From contig JAFWXL010000050.1 of the NCBI GenBank assembly GCA_017545905.1, positions 1-64,000 of the forward strand: a stretch of 64,000 nucleotides of DNA, written 5' to 3'. Below are positions 51,157 to 60,112 of this stretch, one piece after another. The notes below the pieces were generated by a model. That model saw nothing but the letters and a program-made list of their open reading frames with translations, searched no databases and was not told the DNA's origin. This DNA comes from Clostridia bacterium. GTDB taxonomy: Bacteria; Bacillota; Clostridia; Christensenellales; Aristaeellaceae. The translations under genes were made by a program, and so were the position numbers. The stretch's first letter is position 1; each line of letters begins with the position of its first letter.

Positions 51157-51822
51157 TCATCCCTCTTTCCTGCTCATGATGCTGGTCGTCATCTGCTTTG
51201 CCGCATTGGCCTTGTGCAGGCGGACAAAGGCCTCAAGGCCCTCGTGATCCCGCTTTTCGATCAGCTCGATGATGCGAAGATGCTCCTGATAGGACTCCTC
51301 CATGCGCTCGGGCGCCTTGGAGAAGACCGCCTTGGTGATGCTCCACTTCTTCCACAGATCGCGGATGAGATCCACCAGCTCCGGCATGGGGCATTTCTCG
51401 TAGATATACATGTGGAATTCGATATTCAGCTGGGAGAAACGGTCGTTTTCCCTGTTCTGCTCAGCCAGATGCATATCCTCGTTGATCCTGCGCAGGGTGT
51501 TTATATCGTGCGGGGAGAGATAGTCGATGCTCGTTCTGGCGGCATAGCCCTCCAGCACGCCCTTGATCTCGAACGTATGGATGATGGACTCCCTGCTGAA
51601 GCCGATCACCACTGCGCCCTGATTGGCCGTAATGCGCACGTATGAATCGCTCTCCAGCCGGCGCAGCGCCTCGCGCACGGGCGTGTCGCTCACGCCGCAG
51701 GCCTCAGCCACCGTGCTGATGACGATATGCTGATCATTAACATACCGTCCCTGAACAATTTCATTGAGCAGATAGGCATATACCTGTTCAACCTTGCTTC
51801 CTCTTTTATTTGCCGCAGCCAT
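51157..51822 (-). CDS. FadR/VanR-type GntR regulator
   Basis: 221-residue regulator with an N-terminal winged helix (TVAEACGVSDTPVREALRRLES, the family's recognition segment) and a C-terminal FCD domain of about 140 residues, with the conserved Asp/His metal ligands in the NIEFHMYIYEKC segment. It is encoded divergently from the TAXI-TRAP/molybdoenzyme operon and upstream of the AEC gene. It is therefore the likely repressor of both, sensing the pathway substrate. AAAGGAGAG precedes the ATG. Tandem 12-bp repeats between its start and promoter look like its operator. Confidence 0.87.
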   Translation of the reverse strand: MAAANKRGSKVEQVYAYLLNEIVQGRYVNDQHIVISTVAEACGVSDTPVREALRRLESDSYVRITANQGAVVIGFSRESIIHTFEIKGVLEGYAARTSIDYLSPHDINTLRRINEDMHLAEQNRENDRFSQLNIEFHMYIYEKCPMPELVDLIRDLWKKWSITKAVFSKAPERMEESYQEHLRIIELIEKRDHEGLEAFVRLHKANAAKQMTTSIMSRKEG

Positions 51823-51842
51823 CCGGTTCTCTCCTTTATATG

Positions 51843-51866
51843 ATATCCGGTTTTATATCTGGTTTT
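51843..51866 (-). promoter_or_regulatory. Tandem 12-bp repeats, candidate GntR operator
   Basis: Two adjacent 12-bp units, AAAACCAGATAT and AAAACCGGATAT on the minus strand, with a further partial GATAT on the 3' flank (51867-51871 on plus). They lie in the leader between the regulator's promoter and its ATG, a usual place for autoregulation. Confidence 0.5.
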
Positions 51867-51916
51867 ATATCAGCAAATAAACCAGATCGTCGACTGATCA
51901 CATAGGATCGTATATT

Positions 51917-51945
51917 ATTATATGTGTTTTAATCAGATTCTGCAA
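51917..51945 (-). promoter_or_regulatory. Promoter of the GntR-AEC operon
   Basis: Minus strand TTGCAG (51940-51945) and TATAAT (51917-51922), 17 nt apart. Confidence 0.7.
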
Positions 51946-52084
51946 GAGAAACCGGGAAAAAACTGGAAATCATTCCGTCTTTGGGCGGTATTCCCCGCCG
52001 CAGTCTGTCTGTGCGAAGGCTGTACAGGGCTCCCGGGCGCGCGATATCCGATATTCAGATCTGTAAATTATATATGAAAATGGA

Positions 52085-52113
52085 TTGACTATATGATTTT
52101 GAAATGCTATAAT
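52085..52113 (+). promoter_or_regulatory. Promoter of the TAXI-TRAP/molybdoenzyme operon
   Basis: TTGACT (52085-52090) and TATAAT (52108-52113), 17 nt apart, 63 nt upstream of the binding-protein start. An ATATCCG/ATATTC repeat at about 52045-52060 loosely resembles the operator-like units near the GntR gene. Confidence 0.82.
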
Positions 52114-52176
52114 TGAACCAACATGATCGGTTTGTCTAATTTTAACCGACAAAACTCATTCAAGGAGGACAATTCT

Positions 52177-53130
52177 ATGAAGGCTTTCTCCCGCATCCTT
52201 GCTCTGGCCATGGTTTTCGCCGTTCTGGCCTGCTCCGCTGCTCTGGCTGACGTGCCCGCTCAGCAGCTGACCATCGGCACCGCCAGCTCCGGCGGCGCGT
52301 TCTACACCATCGGCACCGGTCTGGCCGAGGTCATCACCCAGAATGTTGAGCCGCTCAACGTCACCGCTGAGATCACCGGCGGCTCCACCGAGAACATCCG
52401 CCTGGTCGGCGAGGAAGAGTCCGACATGGGCATCTCCAACGCTGACGTCGTGGCCTACGCGCTGGAAGGCGCCGCGCCCTACAACAAGGTGTACGACCTC
52501 AAGGCGATCTGCGCGCTGCACTCCAGCGTTCTGCATATCGTGACCCTGGACGGCACCGGCGTTGAGACCGTGCAGGATCTCAAGGGCAAGAAGGTTGCTG
52601 TCGGCCCGGCGGGCGGCGGCTCCATCAACGGCATCGACTTCGTGCTGCGCGCTGCGGGCATGTCCATCGATGACATCTCCTGCTCCTACCTGAGCTACGA
52701 TGACGGCATCACCCAGCTCAAGGACGGCCAGGTTGACGCTGCGCTGGTCATGGCTGGCTATCCGGCTTCCTCCATCCTCTCTCTGGGCGCGACGAACACC
52801 GTCAAGCTCGTGAGCATCGACGACGAGCTGATGGCGAAGGTCATCGAGCTGGCGCCGTACTTCTACTCCGCCACCGTCCCGGCCAGCGTGTATGGCACCG
52901 CGGGCGACACGACCGTCGTTGGCGTGAAGAACATCGTTCACTGCACCGATTACCTGACCGAGGACACCGTCTATGCCATCACCAAGGCTCTGGTTGAGAA
53001 CATGGATACCCTGGTCACCTACCACAACGCGCTCTCCAAGCTGACCCCGGCCGATCTGGTTGGCACCGGCAATGCTCCGCTGCACGCTGGCGCTGAGAAG
53101 TACTACCGTGAGGCTGGCCTGATCAAGTAA
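52177..53130 (+). CDS. TAXI-family TRAP transporter solute-binding protein
   Basis: 317-residue extracytoplasmic binding protein of the TAXI type. The mature N-terminus LTIGTASSGGAFYTIGTGLAEVI and the GGSTENIRLVGEEESDMGISNAD block are diagnostic, as is VAVGPAGGGS. The signal peptide could be cut at ALA-DVP. VLAC within it is a weak lipobox. I start at MKAFSRIL because AAGGAGG lies 7 nt upstream. Codon bias is strong. TAXI proteins bind small organic acids or amino acids, and the ligand here is presumably the substrate of the enzymes encoded downstream. A hairpin after the gene would keep it in excess over the permease. Confidence 0.92.
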   Translation: MKAFSRILALAMVFAVLACSAALADVPAQQLTIGTASSGGAFYTIGTGLAEVITQNVEPLNVTAEITGGSTENIRLVGEEESDMGISNADVVAYALEGAAPYNKVYDLKAICALHSSVLHIVTLDGTGVETVQDLKGKKVAVGPAGGGSINGIDFVLRAAGMSIDDISCSYLSYDDGITQLKDGQVDAALVMAGYPASSILSLGATNTVKLVSIDDELMAKVIELAPYFYSATVPASVYGTAGDTTVVGVKNIVHCTDYLTEDTVYAITKALVENMDTLVTYHNALSKLTPADLVGTGNAPLHAGAEKYYREAGLIK

Positions 53131-53166
53131 TCAGCCGATTCTTGCATCGTACCTTCCCATAATATC

Positions 53167-53209
53167 AAGAGGAGGCCGATTCTTCACCGGAAGACTGCGG
53201 CCTCCTCTT
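53167..53209 (+). terminator. Partial terminator after the TAXI protein gene
   Basis: A 12-bp stem AAGAGGAGGCCG/CGGCCTCCTCTT with a 19-nt loop, followed by CCCATTTCC rather than a T-run. Expected to attenuate, not end, the operon. Confidence 0.6.
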
Positions 53210-53263
53210 CCCATTTCCGTTTTCCGCGTTGATCCGTCTGAATACCCGAAAGGATGAAACCTC

Positions 53264-55192
53264 ATGGCATTGTTTAAGAAAAAAGCGCAGGAAGCCGGCT
53301 CCGGACAGAATCTGCAGGCGCTGGATGACAGCAAAAAGACGCGCGATCTCACCGGACTGTACAGCAAGTGCATCTCCGTCGCGCTGATCGTTCTGGGCAT
53401 CTATCATCTCTATGTCTCCTTCTTCGGCGTGAGCAGCTCCATGCAGCTGCGCGGCTTCCACTGGACCATCCTGTCCACGGTCGTCTTCTTCATGTATCCC
53501 GCCTTCAAAAAGAGCATCCGCAAGGTCACCGCGCTGGACTTTGTCTGGGCAGCCGCTGCGTGCGCCTGCGGCGTATACATCCTGCTCAACTGGGAACGCA
53601 TCGCCATCTCCGGCGGCGTGGTCAATCAGGTGGATATCATCTTTGGCTGCATCGCCGTTCTCGTCGTGCTGGAAGTCACCCGCCGCGCTGTCGGCCCGGT
53701 GCTGGCGCTTGTGGCGCTCGTCTTCCTGCTCTACGCTTTCTTCGGTCACTACATCCCCGGCACGCTCGGCCATCGCCGCTATTCGCTTGAGCGCATCATC
53801 AAGTTCATGTACACCGGCACAGAGGGCATCTTCGGCGCTGCGATGAATGTCTCTGCGAACTACGTCGCGCTGTTCGTGCTCTTTGGTTCCCTGCTTGAGA
53901 AGTTCGGCGGCGGCGAGCTTTTCGTCGATCTGGCGTATTCCCTCACCGGCAAAATGCGCGGCGGCCCTGCGAAGGCTGCGGTCGTCTCCAGCGCGCTGAT
54001 GGGCACCATGTCCGGTTCTGCGGTCGCCAATGTCGTGACCACCGGCGCTTTCACCATCCCGCTGATGAAGAAGAACGGCTATAAGCCCGTCGTCGCCGGC
54101 GCTGTCGAGGCTGTTGCCTCCACCGGCGGCCAGATCATGCCGCCCGTCATGGGCGCTGCGGCGTTCCTCATGGCCGAGATCACCGGCATCAGCTACAGCA
54201 AGATCATGATCGCCGCGCTGGTTCCCGCGTTCATGTATTTCTACGCCATCTTCATGGTCGTGCATCTTGAGGCGCTCAGAGAGAACATCGGCGTCGCCGA
54301 CGCATCCGAGATTCAGACGATCGGCGCCATCCTCAAGCGCGGCGGCTATCTGCTCCTGCCGCTGATCCTGCTGATCGTGCTGATCTTCTCCGGCTACAGC
54401 GCCATCTTCGCCTGCGGCTATTCCATCGCCGGCATCCTGATCATCGATCTCATCTTCAGCAAGGAGCGCAAGAAGATCCTTGACAAGTTCCTCTCCGCGC
54501 TGCTCAAGGGCATGAAGAGCATCGTGAGCATCGCCTGCGCCTGCGCCGCCGCCGGCATCATCTGCGGCGTTATCTCCCTGACCGGCGTGGGCACCAAGTT
54601 CTCCTCCCTGATGCTCAGCGTCGCCAACAACAGCACATTCCTCGCGCTGCTGATGACCATGTTCGCCTCCCTGATTCTGGGCTGCGGTCTGCCGACCACG
54701 GCTGCCTACATGGTGCTGGCGACGCTGGCCGTTCCGGCGCTGACCAAGATGGGCCTGCCGCTGCTGGCTTCCCACCTGTTCGTGCTGTATTTCGGCTCCA
54801 TCTCCACCATCACGCCGCCCGTTGCGCTTTCCGCCTATGCGGGTGCAGCCATCGCAGGCGCAAACCCGAACAAGGTCGGCTACAAGGCGTTCAGCTTCGG
54901 CATCGTCGCGTTCATCGCGCCGTTCATGTTCGTGTATAATCCTGCCCTGCTGATGAACGGCGCCGCCGTGGAAATCATCATCAGCGTCATCACCGCCGTC
55001 ATCGGCACGCTCATGGTTGCCATCGCCGTTCAGGGCTATATGAAGACAAATCTCGGCGCCTTTGAGCGCATGCTCTCCTTTGTGGGCGGCTGCTGCGTCA
55101 TGCTCTCCGGCTGGACGTTCAACCTCGTCGGTCTGGCTATGATCGCCGTGGTGGTCGCGCTGCAGTTCACCCGCGCAAAGAAGGCCGCCTGA
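53264..55192 (+). CDS. TRAP transporter fused permease (DctQM type, TAXI partner)
   Basis: 642-residue integral membrane protein combining the small (4-helix) and large (12-helix) TRAP permease parts, as is usual for TAXI systems. The large domain carries GGPAKAAVVSSALMGTMSGSAVANVVTTG and GGQIMPPVMGAAAFLM, the ion/substrate-site signatures, and a second repeat with LGCGLPTTAAYMVLATL and SITPPVAL-like STITPPVALSAYAGA. Transport is driven by an ion gradient. AAAGGATG precedes the ATG. It follows its binding protein and precedes the molybdoenzyme by 26 nt, so all are one operon. Confidence 0.94.
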   Translation: MALFKKKAQEAGSGQNLQALDDSKKTRDLTGLYSKCISVALIVLGIYHLYVSFFGVSSSMQLRGFHWTILSTVVFFMYPAFKKSIRKVTALDFVWAAAACACGVYILLNWERIAISGGVVNQVDIIFGCIAVLVVLEVTRRAVGPVLALVALVFLLYAFFGHYIPGTLGHRRYSLERIIKFMYTGTEGIFGAAMNVSANYVALFVLFGSLLEKFGGGELFVDLAYSLTGKMRGGPAKAAVVSSALMGTMSGSAVANVVTTGAFTIPLMKKNGYKPVVAGAVEAVASTGGQIMPPVMGAAAFLMAEITGISYSKIMIAALVPAFMYFYAIFMVVHLEALRENIGVADASEIQTIGAILKRGGYLLLPLILLIVLIFSGYSAIFACGYSIAGILIIDLIFSKERKKILDKFLSALLKGMKSIVSIACACAAAGIICGVISLTGVGTKFSSLMLSVANNSTFLALLMTMFASLILGCGLPTTAAYMVLATLAVPALTKMGLPLLASHLFVLYFGSISTITPPVALSAYAGAAIAGANPNKVGYKAFSFGIVAFIAPFMFVYNPALLMNGAAVEIIISVITAVIGTLMVAIAVQGYMKTNLGAFERMLSFVGGCCVMLSGWTFNLVGLAMIAVVVALQFTRAKKAA

Positions 55193-55218
55193 ACCCGGAT
55201 TTCCAGAGGAAACAAGCC

Positions 55219-57477
55219 ATGAATGAAAAACGTCAGCGATTTGCCAGACAGCTCGCCGGAACAGGCTACGACCTGAGCGCAAGAAACGCGCAGGTTGAGG
55301 CAATCCTCAGCGGCGCGCATACCCTCGCTGCGCAGCCTTCTTATCCCGATCTCTCCGGCGTGCGGCTGGAAAGGGAAGGGGAGGAAGCCGTTCCGACCGT
55401 CTGTTTCTCCTGCCATACCACCTGCGAAGCCATCGCCTTCCGGGATAAAAAGACCCATCAGGTGCTGCGCGTGGAGGGAGATCCCTCCTCGCCGCAGACG
55501 AGGGGCTTCCTGTGCTCCAAGGGGCTGGCCAGCCCGGATCTGACGACCAATCCCAACCGCGTCGGCAGGCCGCTTCGCCGTGTCGGCGAGCGCGGCGAAG
55601 GCAAGTTCGAGCCGATTGAATGGGACGAGGCGCTCGATCTCATCGCAGAAAAACTGACCTATTACAAGCAGCATTACGGTCCGCAGGGCGTGGCGCTGCT
55701 GGAGGGCACGCGCAGAGGCTGGAGCCGCGTCTACACGCGCTTTGCCAATTGCTTCGGCACGCCCAATCACGGCGCCGCCGGCTGGGCGCAGTGCCTCTGG
55801 CCGCGCCTGATCGACAACACGCTCACCTACGGCCCCGGCGCGCAGTTCTCTGAGAGCCAGGATTATCCCAACGCGCACTGTATCCTCTGCTGGGGTGTCA
55901 ATCCGCCGACCAGCTGGGGCGTGCGCGCCCACGACATCATGGACGCCCGCCAGCGCGGCGCCGTGCTGATCGTCGTCGATCCGTACCTGTCCGAGTCGGC
56001 AGCCAAGGCCGATATCTGGCTGCAGCCGCGCCCGGATACCGACATGGCGCTTGCGCTGAGCATGATCCATGTCATCATCCGCGACGGCATCTATGACGAG
56101 GCCTTCGTCAGCGAAAAGACTTTCGGCTTTGAGGAGCTTCGCAAAGAGGTCGAAGCCTGCACCCCGCAGTGGGGCAGCGAGATCACCGGCGTGAGCGCCG
56201 ATCTGATCGAAAAGGCGGCCCATGTCTATGCAAAGGCGCCTGCCTCCAGCCTCGTGCGCTCGCTGGCCATTGACCAGCTGCACGACAGCGTACAGGTCTG
56301 CCGCGCCATTTCCATCCTCATCAGCATCACCGGAAACATCGACAGGCCCGGCAGCAACGTGCTCGTCTCCTCCCGCGGGGAGATCAGCCAGAATACGCAC
56401 GCCTTCATCAAGGCGGAGCGCGTATCCCAAGAGGTGCAGAAGCTGCGCTGCGGCTACGATCAGTTCCCCCTGCTCACGCAGGAGCACTCGCCCGTGCCCA
56501 CGGCGCATATGCCCACGCTCTGGCAGCAGATCGTCTCCGGCGATCCGTATCCCATTCCCTGCGCCATGATCTTCGGCAGCAATGCCGCCGTCAGCTATAC
56601 CAATTCCACTGCAGTGGAAGAGGCGCTCAAAAAGCTGGAGTTCCTCGTCGTGGCCGATATCTTCATGACCCCGACGGCGAAATACGCGGACATCGTGCTG
56701 CCGGCCTCCTCGTGGCTGGAGCGGGAGAACATGATCTCCTCCTTCCAGACCTGCAATACCTGCACGATCTTCCAGCAGCCCGCAACCAAAGTGGACGACT
56801 CGCGCAGCGACGTGGAGATCGTCATCGGTCTGGCCAGGCGGCTGGGCATGGAGGATGACTTCTGGCCCACGCCCAGAGCGCTGTATGACGAGCTGCTCGC
56901 GCCCGCCGGCGTCACCTATGAGGAGGGCGTCCGTCAGCGCAGGCTCTATGCGCCGCTGACCTATGGACGCATGAAGGACAAACCCTTCAAGACCCCGAGC
57001 GGAAAGATCGAGCTCTATTCGCAGATGGCCGAGGCCAAGGGCTGCGATCCGCTGCCGCGCTACACACCGTCCTTCCAGAGTGTGAAGGACACGCCGGAGC
57101 TGGCGAAGGAATATCCGCTCACCATGACCACCGGCCGCCACGAAAACGCCTTCCGCATCTCGGAAAACCGCACCAATCCCTATCTGCTCCATCTCGTGCC
57201 GAAGGCATGGCTGGATATTCATCCCAAGACAGCCGAAAAACTCGGCATCCGCGACGGGCAGAAGGTGCGCATCGACAGCACAGCCGGCACGGCGTATGCC
57301 TACGCGCGCTATACGCTGGGCCTGCGCGAGGACGTGGTGCAGAGCATCTCCGGCTGGTGGGGCGAATTCAATGTCAACCGCACGGTCCCGTGGGGACAGT
57401 ACGCCGCCGGCGTGGGCACTGTCTGCGCGCGCGGCTATCTGTGCCGTGTGACGCCGGTGAAGGAGGATGACGCATGA
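55219..57477 (+). CDS. Molybdopterin oxidoreductase catalytic subunit, cytoplasmic
   Basis: 752-residue DMSO-reductase-family enzyme. The N-terminal 4Fe-4S site is C62-x2-C65-x3-C69-x29-C99. The likely molybdenum ligand is Cys192 in GAAGWAQCLWPR. The C-terminal molydopterin-binding domain contains MTTGRHENAFR and a final SGWWGEFNVNR segment. There is no Tat signal, so it stays in the cytoplasm, unlike most respiratory members. Its stop overlaps the next gene, a four-cluster ferredoxin subunit, and no membrane anchor is encoded. Cytoplasmic two-subunit enzymes of this kind include pyrogallol transhydroxylase and gut catechol dehydroxylases. The substrate cannot be read from the sequence, and acetylene-hydratase-like non-redox chemistry is a further option. 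Confidence 0.88.
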   Translation: MNEKRQRFARQLAGTGYDLSARNAQVEAILSGAHTLAAQPSYPDLSGVRLEREGEEAVPTVCFSCHTTCEAIAFRDKKTHQVLRVEGDPSSPQTRGFLCSKGLASPDLTTNPNRVGRPLRRVGERGEGKFEPIEWDEALDLIAEKLTYYKQHYGPQGVALLEGTRRGWSRVYTRFANCFGTPNHGAAGWAQCLWPRLIDNTLTYGPGAQFSESQDYPNAHCILCWGVNPPTSWGVRAHDIMDARQRGAVLIVVDPYLSESAAKADIWLQPRPDTDMALALSMIHVIIRDGIYDEAFVSEKTFGFEELRKEVEACTPQWGSEITGVSADLIEKAAHVYAKAPASSLVRSLAIDQLHDSVQVCRAISILISITGNIDRPGSNVLVSSRGEISQNTHAFIKAERVSQEVQKLRCGYDQFPLLTQEHSPVPTAHMPTLWQQIVSGDPYPIPCAMIFGSNAAVSYTNSTAVEEALKKLEFLVVADIFMTPTAKYADIVLPASSWLERENMISSFQTCNTCTIFQQPATKVDDSRSDVEIVIGLARRLGMEDDFWPTPRALYDELLAPAGVTYEEGVRQRRLYAPLTYGRMKDKPFKTPSGKIELYSQMAEAKGCDPLPRYTPSFQSVKDTPELAKEYPLTMTTGRHENAFRISENRTNPYLLHLVPKAWLDIHPKTAEKLGIRDGQKVRIDSTAGTAYAYARYTLGLREDVVQSISGWWGEFNVNRTVPWGQYAAGVGTVCARGYLCRVTPVKEDDA

Positions 57478-58028
57478 AGACCTATCTGCTCGTGAATATC
57501 GATCGCTGCTGGGGCTGCAAATCCTGCCTGACCGCCTGCAAGCGCGAGCACGGCTATGCCCCCGACGCGCCGGACGCCATCGATGTGGCGCGTCTTGAGG
57601 GCATGGATGAGCACGGTCAGGTTCAGTGCGATTTTCTGCCGCTGATGTGCCTGCACTGCGATCACCCTGCATGCGCCGCATCCTGTCCCGCCGGCGCGCT
57701 GCGCAAGCAGGAAAACGGCCATGTGCTGCTGGATGAAAGTCTGTGCGTGGGCTGCGGCAAATGCGAAAAGGCTTGTCCGTACGGCGCTGTCGCCATTGAC
57801 CGCGCGCGCAGAAAGGCGCTCAAGTGCGACCTGTGCCGTGAGCGCTGCAGCCGCGGCCTGATCCCCAGCTGCGTGCAGCACTGCATGGGCCATGCGCTCT
57901 CCCTGATCACCGAGGACGAACTGCCCACGCCCAGGGACGGCCTGTATATCTGGTCCTGCGGACAGGTGGTCTATACCTCTGAAAAGCTTTCGGCGCTCGG
58001 CCAGGCCCTCGGGCCGGCCACGCCCTGA
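57474..58028 (+). CDS. Four-cluster [4Fe-4S] ferredoxin-type subunit (DmsB/NrfC type)
   Basis: 184-residue electron-transfer subunit with sixteen cysteines in four groups: CWGCKSCLTACKREHG, CLHCDHPACAASCP, CVGCGKCEKACP and CDLCRERCSRGLIPSCVQHC. The order and spacing are those of DmsB-like partners of molybdoenzymes. It has no Tat signal, matching its cytoplasmic partner. The start overlaps the catalytic subunit's stop (ATGA), with AAGGAGG upstream, so the two are translationally coupled. It presumably passes electrons between the active site and a soluble carrier. Confidence 0.93.
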   Translation: MKTYLLVNIDRCWGCKSCLTACKREHGYAPDAPDAIDVARLEGMDEHGQVQCDFLPLMCLHCDHPACAASCPAGALRKQENGHVLLDESLCVGCGKCEKACPYGAVAIDRARRKALKCDLCRERCSRGLIPSCVQHCMGHALSLITEDELPTPRDGLYIWSCGQVVYTSEKLSALGQALGPATP

Positions 58029-58055
58029 CAAATACCAACCAAGGAGATGACTGCT

Positions 58056-59255
58056 ATGAGTTATTACGTTGAAAATGCATGGTGGGCAAGCCCCTTCAAC
58101 GATAAGCCGGAAATCAAAAAAACCTACTGGCCGGGCCAGAAGGTCACCATTCACGATGCGACGCTGCGCGACGGCGAGCAGACGCCCGGCGTCGTCTTCT
58201 CCGAGGACGACAAGTTCCGCATTGCCCAGGCGCTGGTAGAGACCGGCGTCACCCGCATCGAGGCCGGCATGCCCGCCGTTTCCGAATCCGACCGCAATGC
58301 CATCAAGCGCATCACCCGCGAGCTGCCGCAGGCGGAGATCTTCACCTTTGCCCGCGCGACCCGCGGCGACATCGACATGGCTGTGGACTGCGGCGCCAAG
58401 GGCGTGGTCATCGAGGTGCCCATCGGCTATCCCAAGCTCAAGTATCAGTTCGGCTGGACGTGGGAAAAGGTCTTTGAAAAGAGCGCCGACTGCATCCGCT
58501 ATGCCAAGGAGCAGGGCATGTACGCCGTCTATTTCCCGTATGACGCCACCCGCGCCAACGAGGACGACATCGAAAACCTGCTTCGCTCGCTCATGCGCGA
58601 CGCAGCGCCTTCCTCCGTGGGCATCGTGGATACGATGGGCTGCGCCATGCCGCAGACGATCATGCACATGGTTCGCTGGTACAAGCAGCTGACGGGCGGC
58701 CTGCCCATCGAGGTGCACACGCACAATGATTTCGGCATGGCCGTCGCCACGGAGCTGGCCGGCGTCGCCGCCGGCGCGGACGTCATTCATTCCTGCGTCA
58801 ACGGACTGGGCGAGCGCACGGGCAATGCCGCGCTGGAGGAGCTCATCCTCTCCATGAATATCCTCATGGGCATGGAGACGCCCTATAAGCTCGACAAGCT
58901 GCCGGCGCTGTGCGATCTGGTGCAGCGGCTCTCCGGCGTGAATGTCGCGCCCAATAAGCCGTTCGTCGGCGTGCGCAATTACACGCGCGAATCCGGCATC
59001 GGCGCCGATCTGGTCATCAAGGAGCCGCTGGCGATGTTCGCCACCGATCCGCGCTACTTCGGCCGCACGGCGGAGGTCGCCCTGGGCAAGAAGAGCGGCA
59101 AGGCAAACATCACCTATCACCTCGAGCTGCTGGGCAAAACGGCGACCGACGAGCAGGTGGCCGATCTGGTGGCGCAGGTCAAGGCTGCCGGCCTTGAAAA
59201 GAAGCGCCTGCTGACGCTTGAAGAATTTGAAAAGATGGTCGATTCCACGCTGTAA
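58056..59255 (+). CDS. HMGL-like acyltransferase, isopropylmalate/homocitrate synthase family
   Basis: 399-residue TIM-barrel enzyme of the DRE-TIM metallolyase family. The signature HDATLRDGEQTPGVVFSEDDK is at the N-terminus. Catalytic metal ligands are in EVHTHNDFGMAVA, and the GLGERTGNAALEE motif follows. It is shorter than LeuA and lacks the LeuA allosteric regulatory domain, resembling homocitrate synthase (NifV) or citramalate-type enzymes. In biosynthesis these join acetyl-CoA to a 2-oxo acid. Its place in a transport/redox operon suggests a catabolic or carbon-chain-remodelling step instead, which is inference. I start at MSYYVE because AAGGAG then has a 9-nt spacing. Confidence 0.85.
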   Translation: MSYYVENAWWASPFNDKPEIKKTYWPGQKVTIHDATLRDGEQTPGVVFSEDDKFRIAQALVETGVTRIEAGMPAVSESDRNAIKRITRELPQAEIFTFARATRGDIDMAVDCGAKGVVIEVPIGYPKLKYQFGWTWEKVFEKSADCIRYAKEQGMYAVYFPYDATRANEDDIENLLRSLMRDAAPSSVGIVDTMGCAMPQTIMHMVRWYKQLTGGLPIEVHTHNDFGMAVATELAGVAAGADVIHSCVNGLGERTGNAALEELILSMNILMGMETPYKLDKLPALCDLVQRLSGVNVAPNKPFVGVRNYTRESGIGADLVIKEPLAMFATDPRYFGRTAEVALGKKSGKANITYHLELLGKTATDEQVADLVAQVKAAGLEKKRLLTLEEFEKMVDSTL

Positions 59256-59290
59256 TGACGCATCACAACGATTGAAGGAGGCAAAACGCC

Positions 59291-60055
59291 ATGTTCAGAA
59301 TCATCGACATCAGCCTGCCGCACGAAAACGGAGGCACGGAGCCGTATCCGCCGACAATCGAGTTCTCTCCCCATGAGGCCGGCGCAGAGCGCCTTGGCAA
59401 GCTGGCCGGCGTGACCGCCGACGCTTTCCCGCACCGCATGGCGCTGGCGACCGACCGCATCAGCGGCTCGAGCCATTCCGGCACGCATATCGACGCGCCG
59501 TTCCATTATTCGCCCGTGTGTGAAGGCAAGCCGAGCAAAACCGTGGATGAAGTGCCGCTGGAGTGGTGCGTGGGTCCGGGCGTGGTGCTGGATATGCGCC
59601 ACAAGAACCCGGGCGATGAAATCACCATCGAGGACATGCAGCAGGCGCTTGAGAAGCTGAATTACACCCTCAAGCCCGGCGACATCGTGCTGCTGCACAC
59701 CGGCTGCGACAAATACTGGGGCACCGACACGAAGACCTATCTGGCGATGCAGTCCGGCCTCGGCATCAGCGGTCTGGACTGGCTGCTCGATCAGGGCATC
59801 AAGTGCATCGGTATCGACGCGTGGACGCTTGACCGTCCGGTTTCCGCGATGGCAAAGGCGTATCACGAGACCGGCGATCAGAGTGTGCTCTGGGCAACGC
59901 ATCTCTACGGCCGTCACCGCGAGTATCTGCAGATCGAAAAGCTCGGCCATCTGGAGGATATCCCGCCCGTCGGCGCATACATCTCCGCGCTGCCTGTCAA
60001 GTTCAAGGGTGCGACGGCCGGCTGGTGCCGCGCGGTCGCGATCGTGAAGGATTAA
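59291..60055 (+). CDS. Cyclase-family metal-dependent hydrolase (kynurenine formamidase-like)
   Basis: 254-residue member of the cyclase family (PF04199), whose members include bacterial kynurenine formamidase and isatin hydrolase. The metal-binding signature HSGTHIDAPFHY is near residue 57, and a further conserved block (VLLHTGCDKYWGTD) lies mid-protein. It hydrolyses amide or lactam bonds in characterised relatives. Together with the molybdoenzyme it hints at an N-heterocyclic or formylated aromatic substrate, but this is speculative. GAAGGAGG precedes the ATG. It is the last gene of the operon, before a strong terminator. Confidence 0.87.
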   Translation: MFRIIDISLPHENGGTEPYPPTIEFSPHEAGAERLGKLAGVTADAFPHRMALATDRISGSSHSGTHIDAPFHYSPVCEGKPSKTVDEVPLEWCVGPGVVLDMRHKNPGDEITIEDMQQALEKLNYTLKPGDIVLLHTGCDKYWGTDTKTYLAMQSGLGISGLDWLLDQGIKCIGIDAWTLDRPVSAMAKAYHETGDQSVLWATHLYGRHREYLQIEKLGHLEDIPPVGAYISALPVKFKGATAGWCRAVAIVKD

Positions 60056-60067
60056 TCAGCATCAAAT

Positions 60068-60094
60068 AAGGGGCTGCCCGGCGGGCAGCCCCTT
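60068..60094. terminator. Bidirectional terminator
   Basis: A 12-bp stem AAGGGGCTGCCC with its complement and a 3-nt loop, placed between the convergent cyclase and carboxyltransferase genes. Confidence 0.85.
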
Positions 60095-60112
60095 GTTGAT
60101 TTCCATTGCCGT

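Noticed and set aside
58056..59255. LeuA (leucine biosynthesis) assignment
   Set aside because: The C-terminal regulatory domain is missing, and no leuBCD genes are nearby. The operon context is transport plus redox enzymes.
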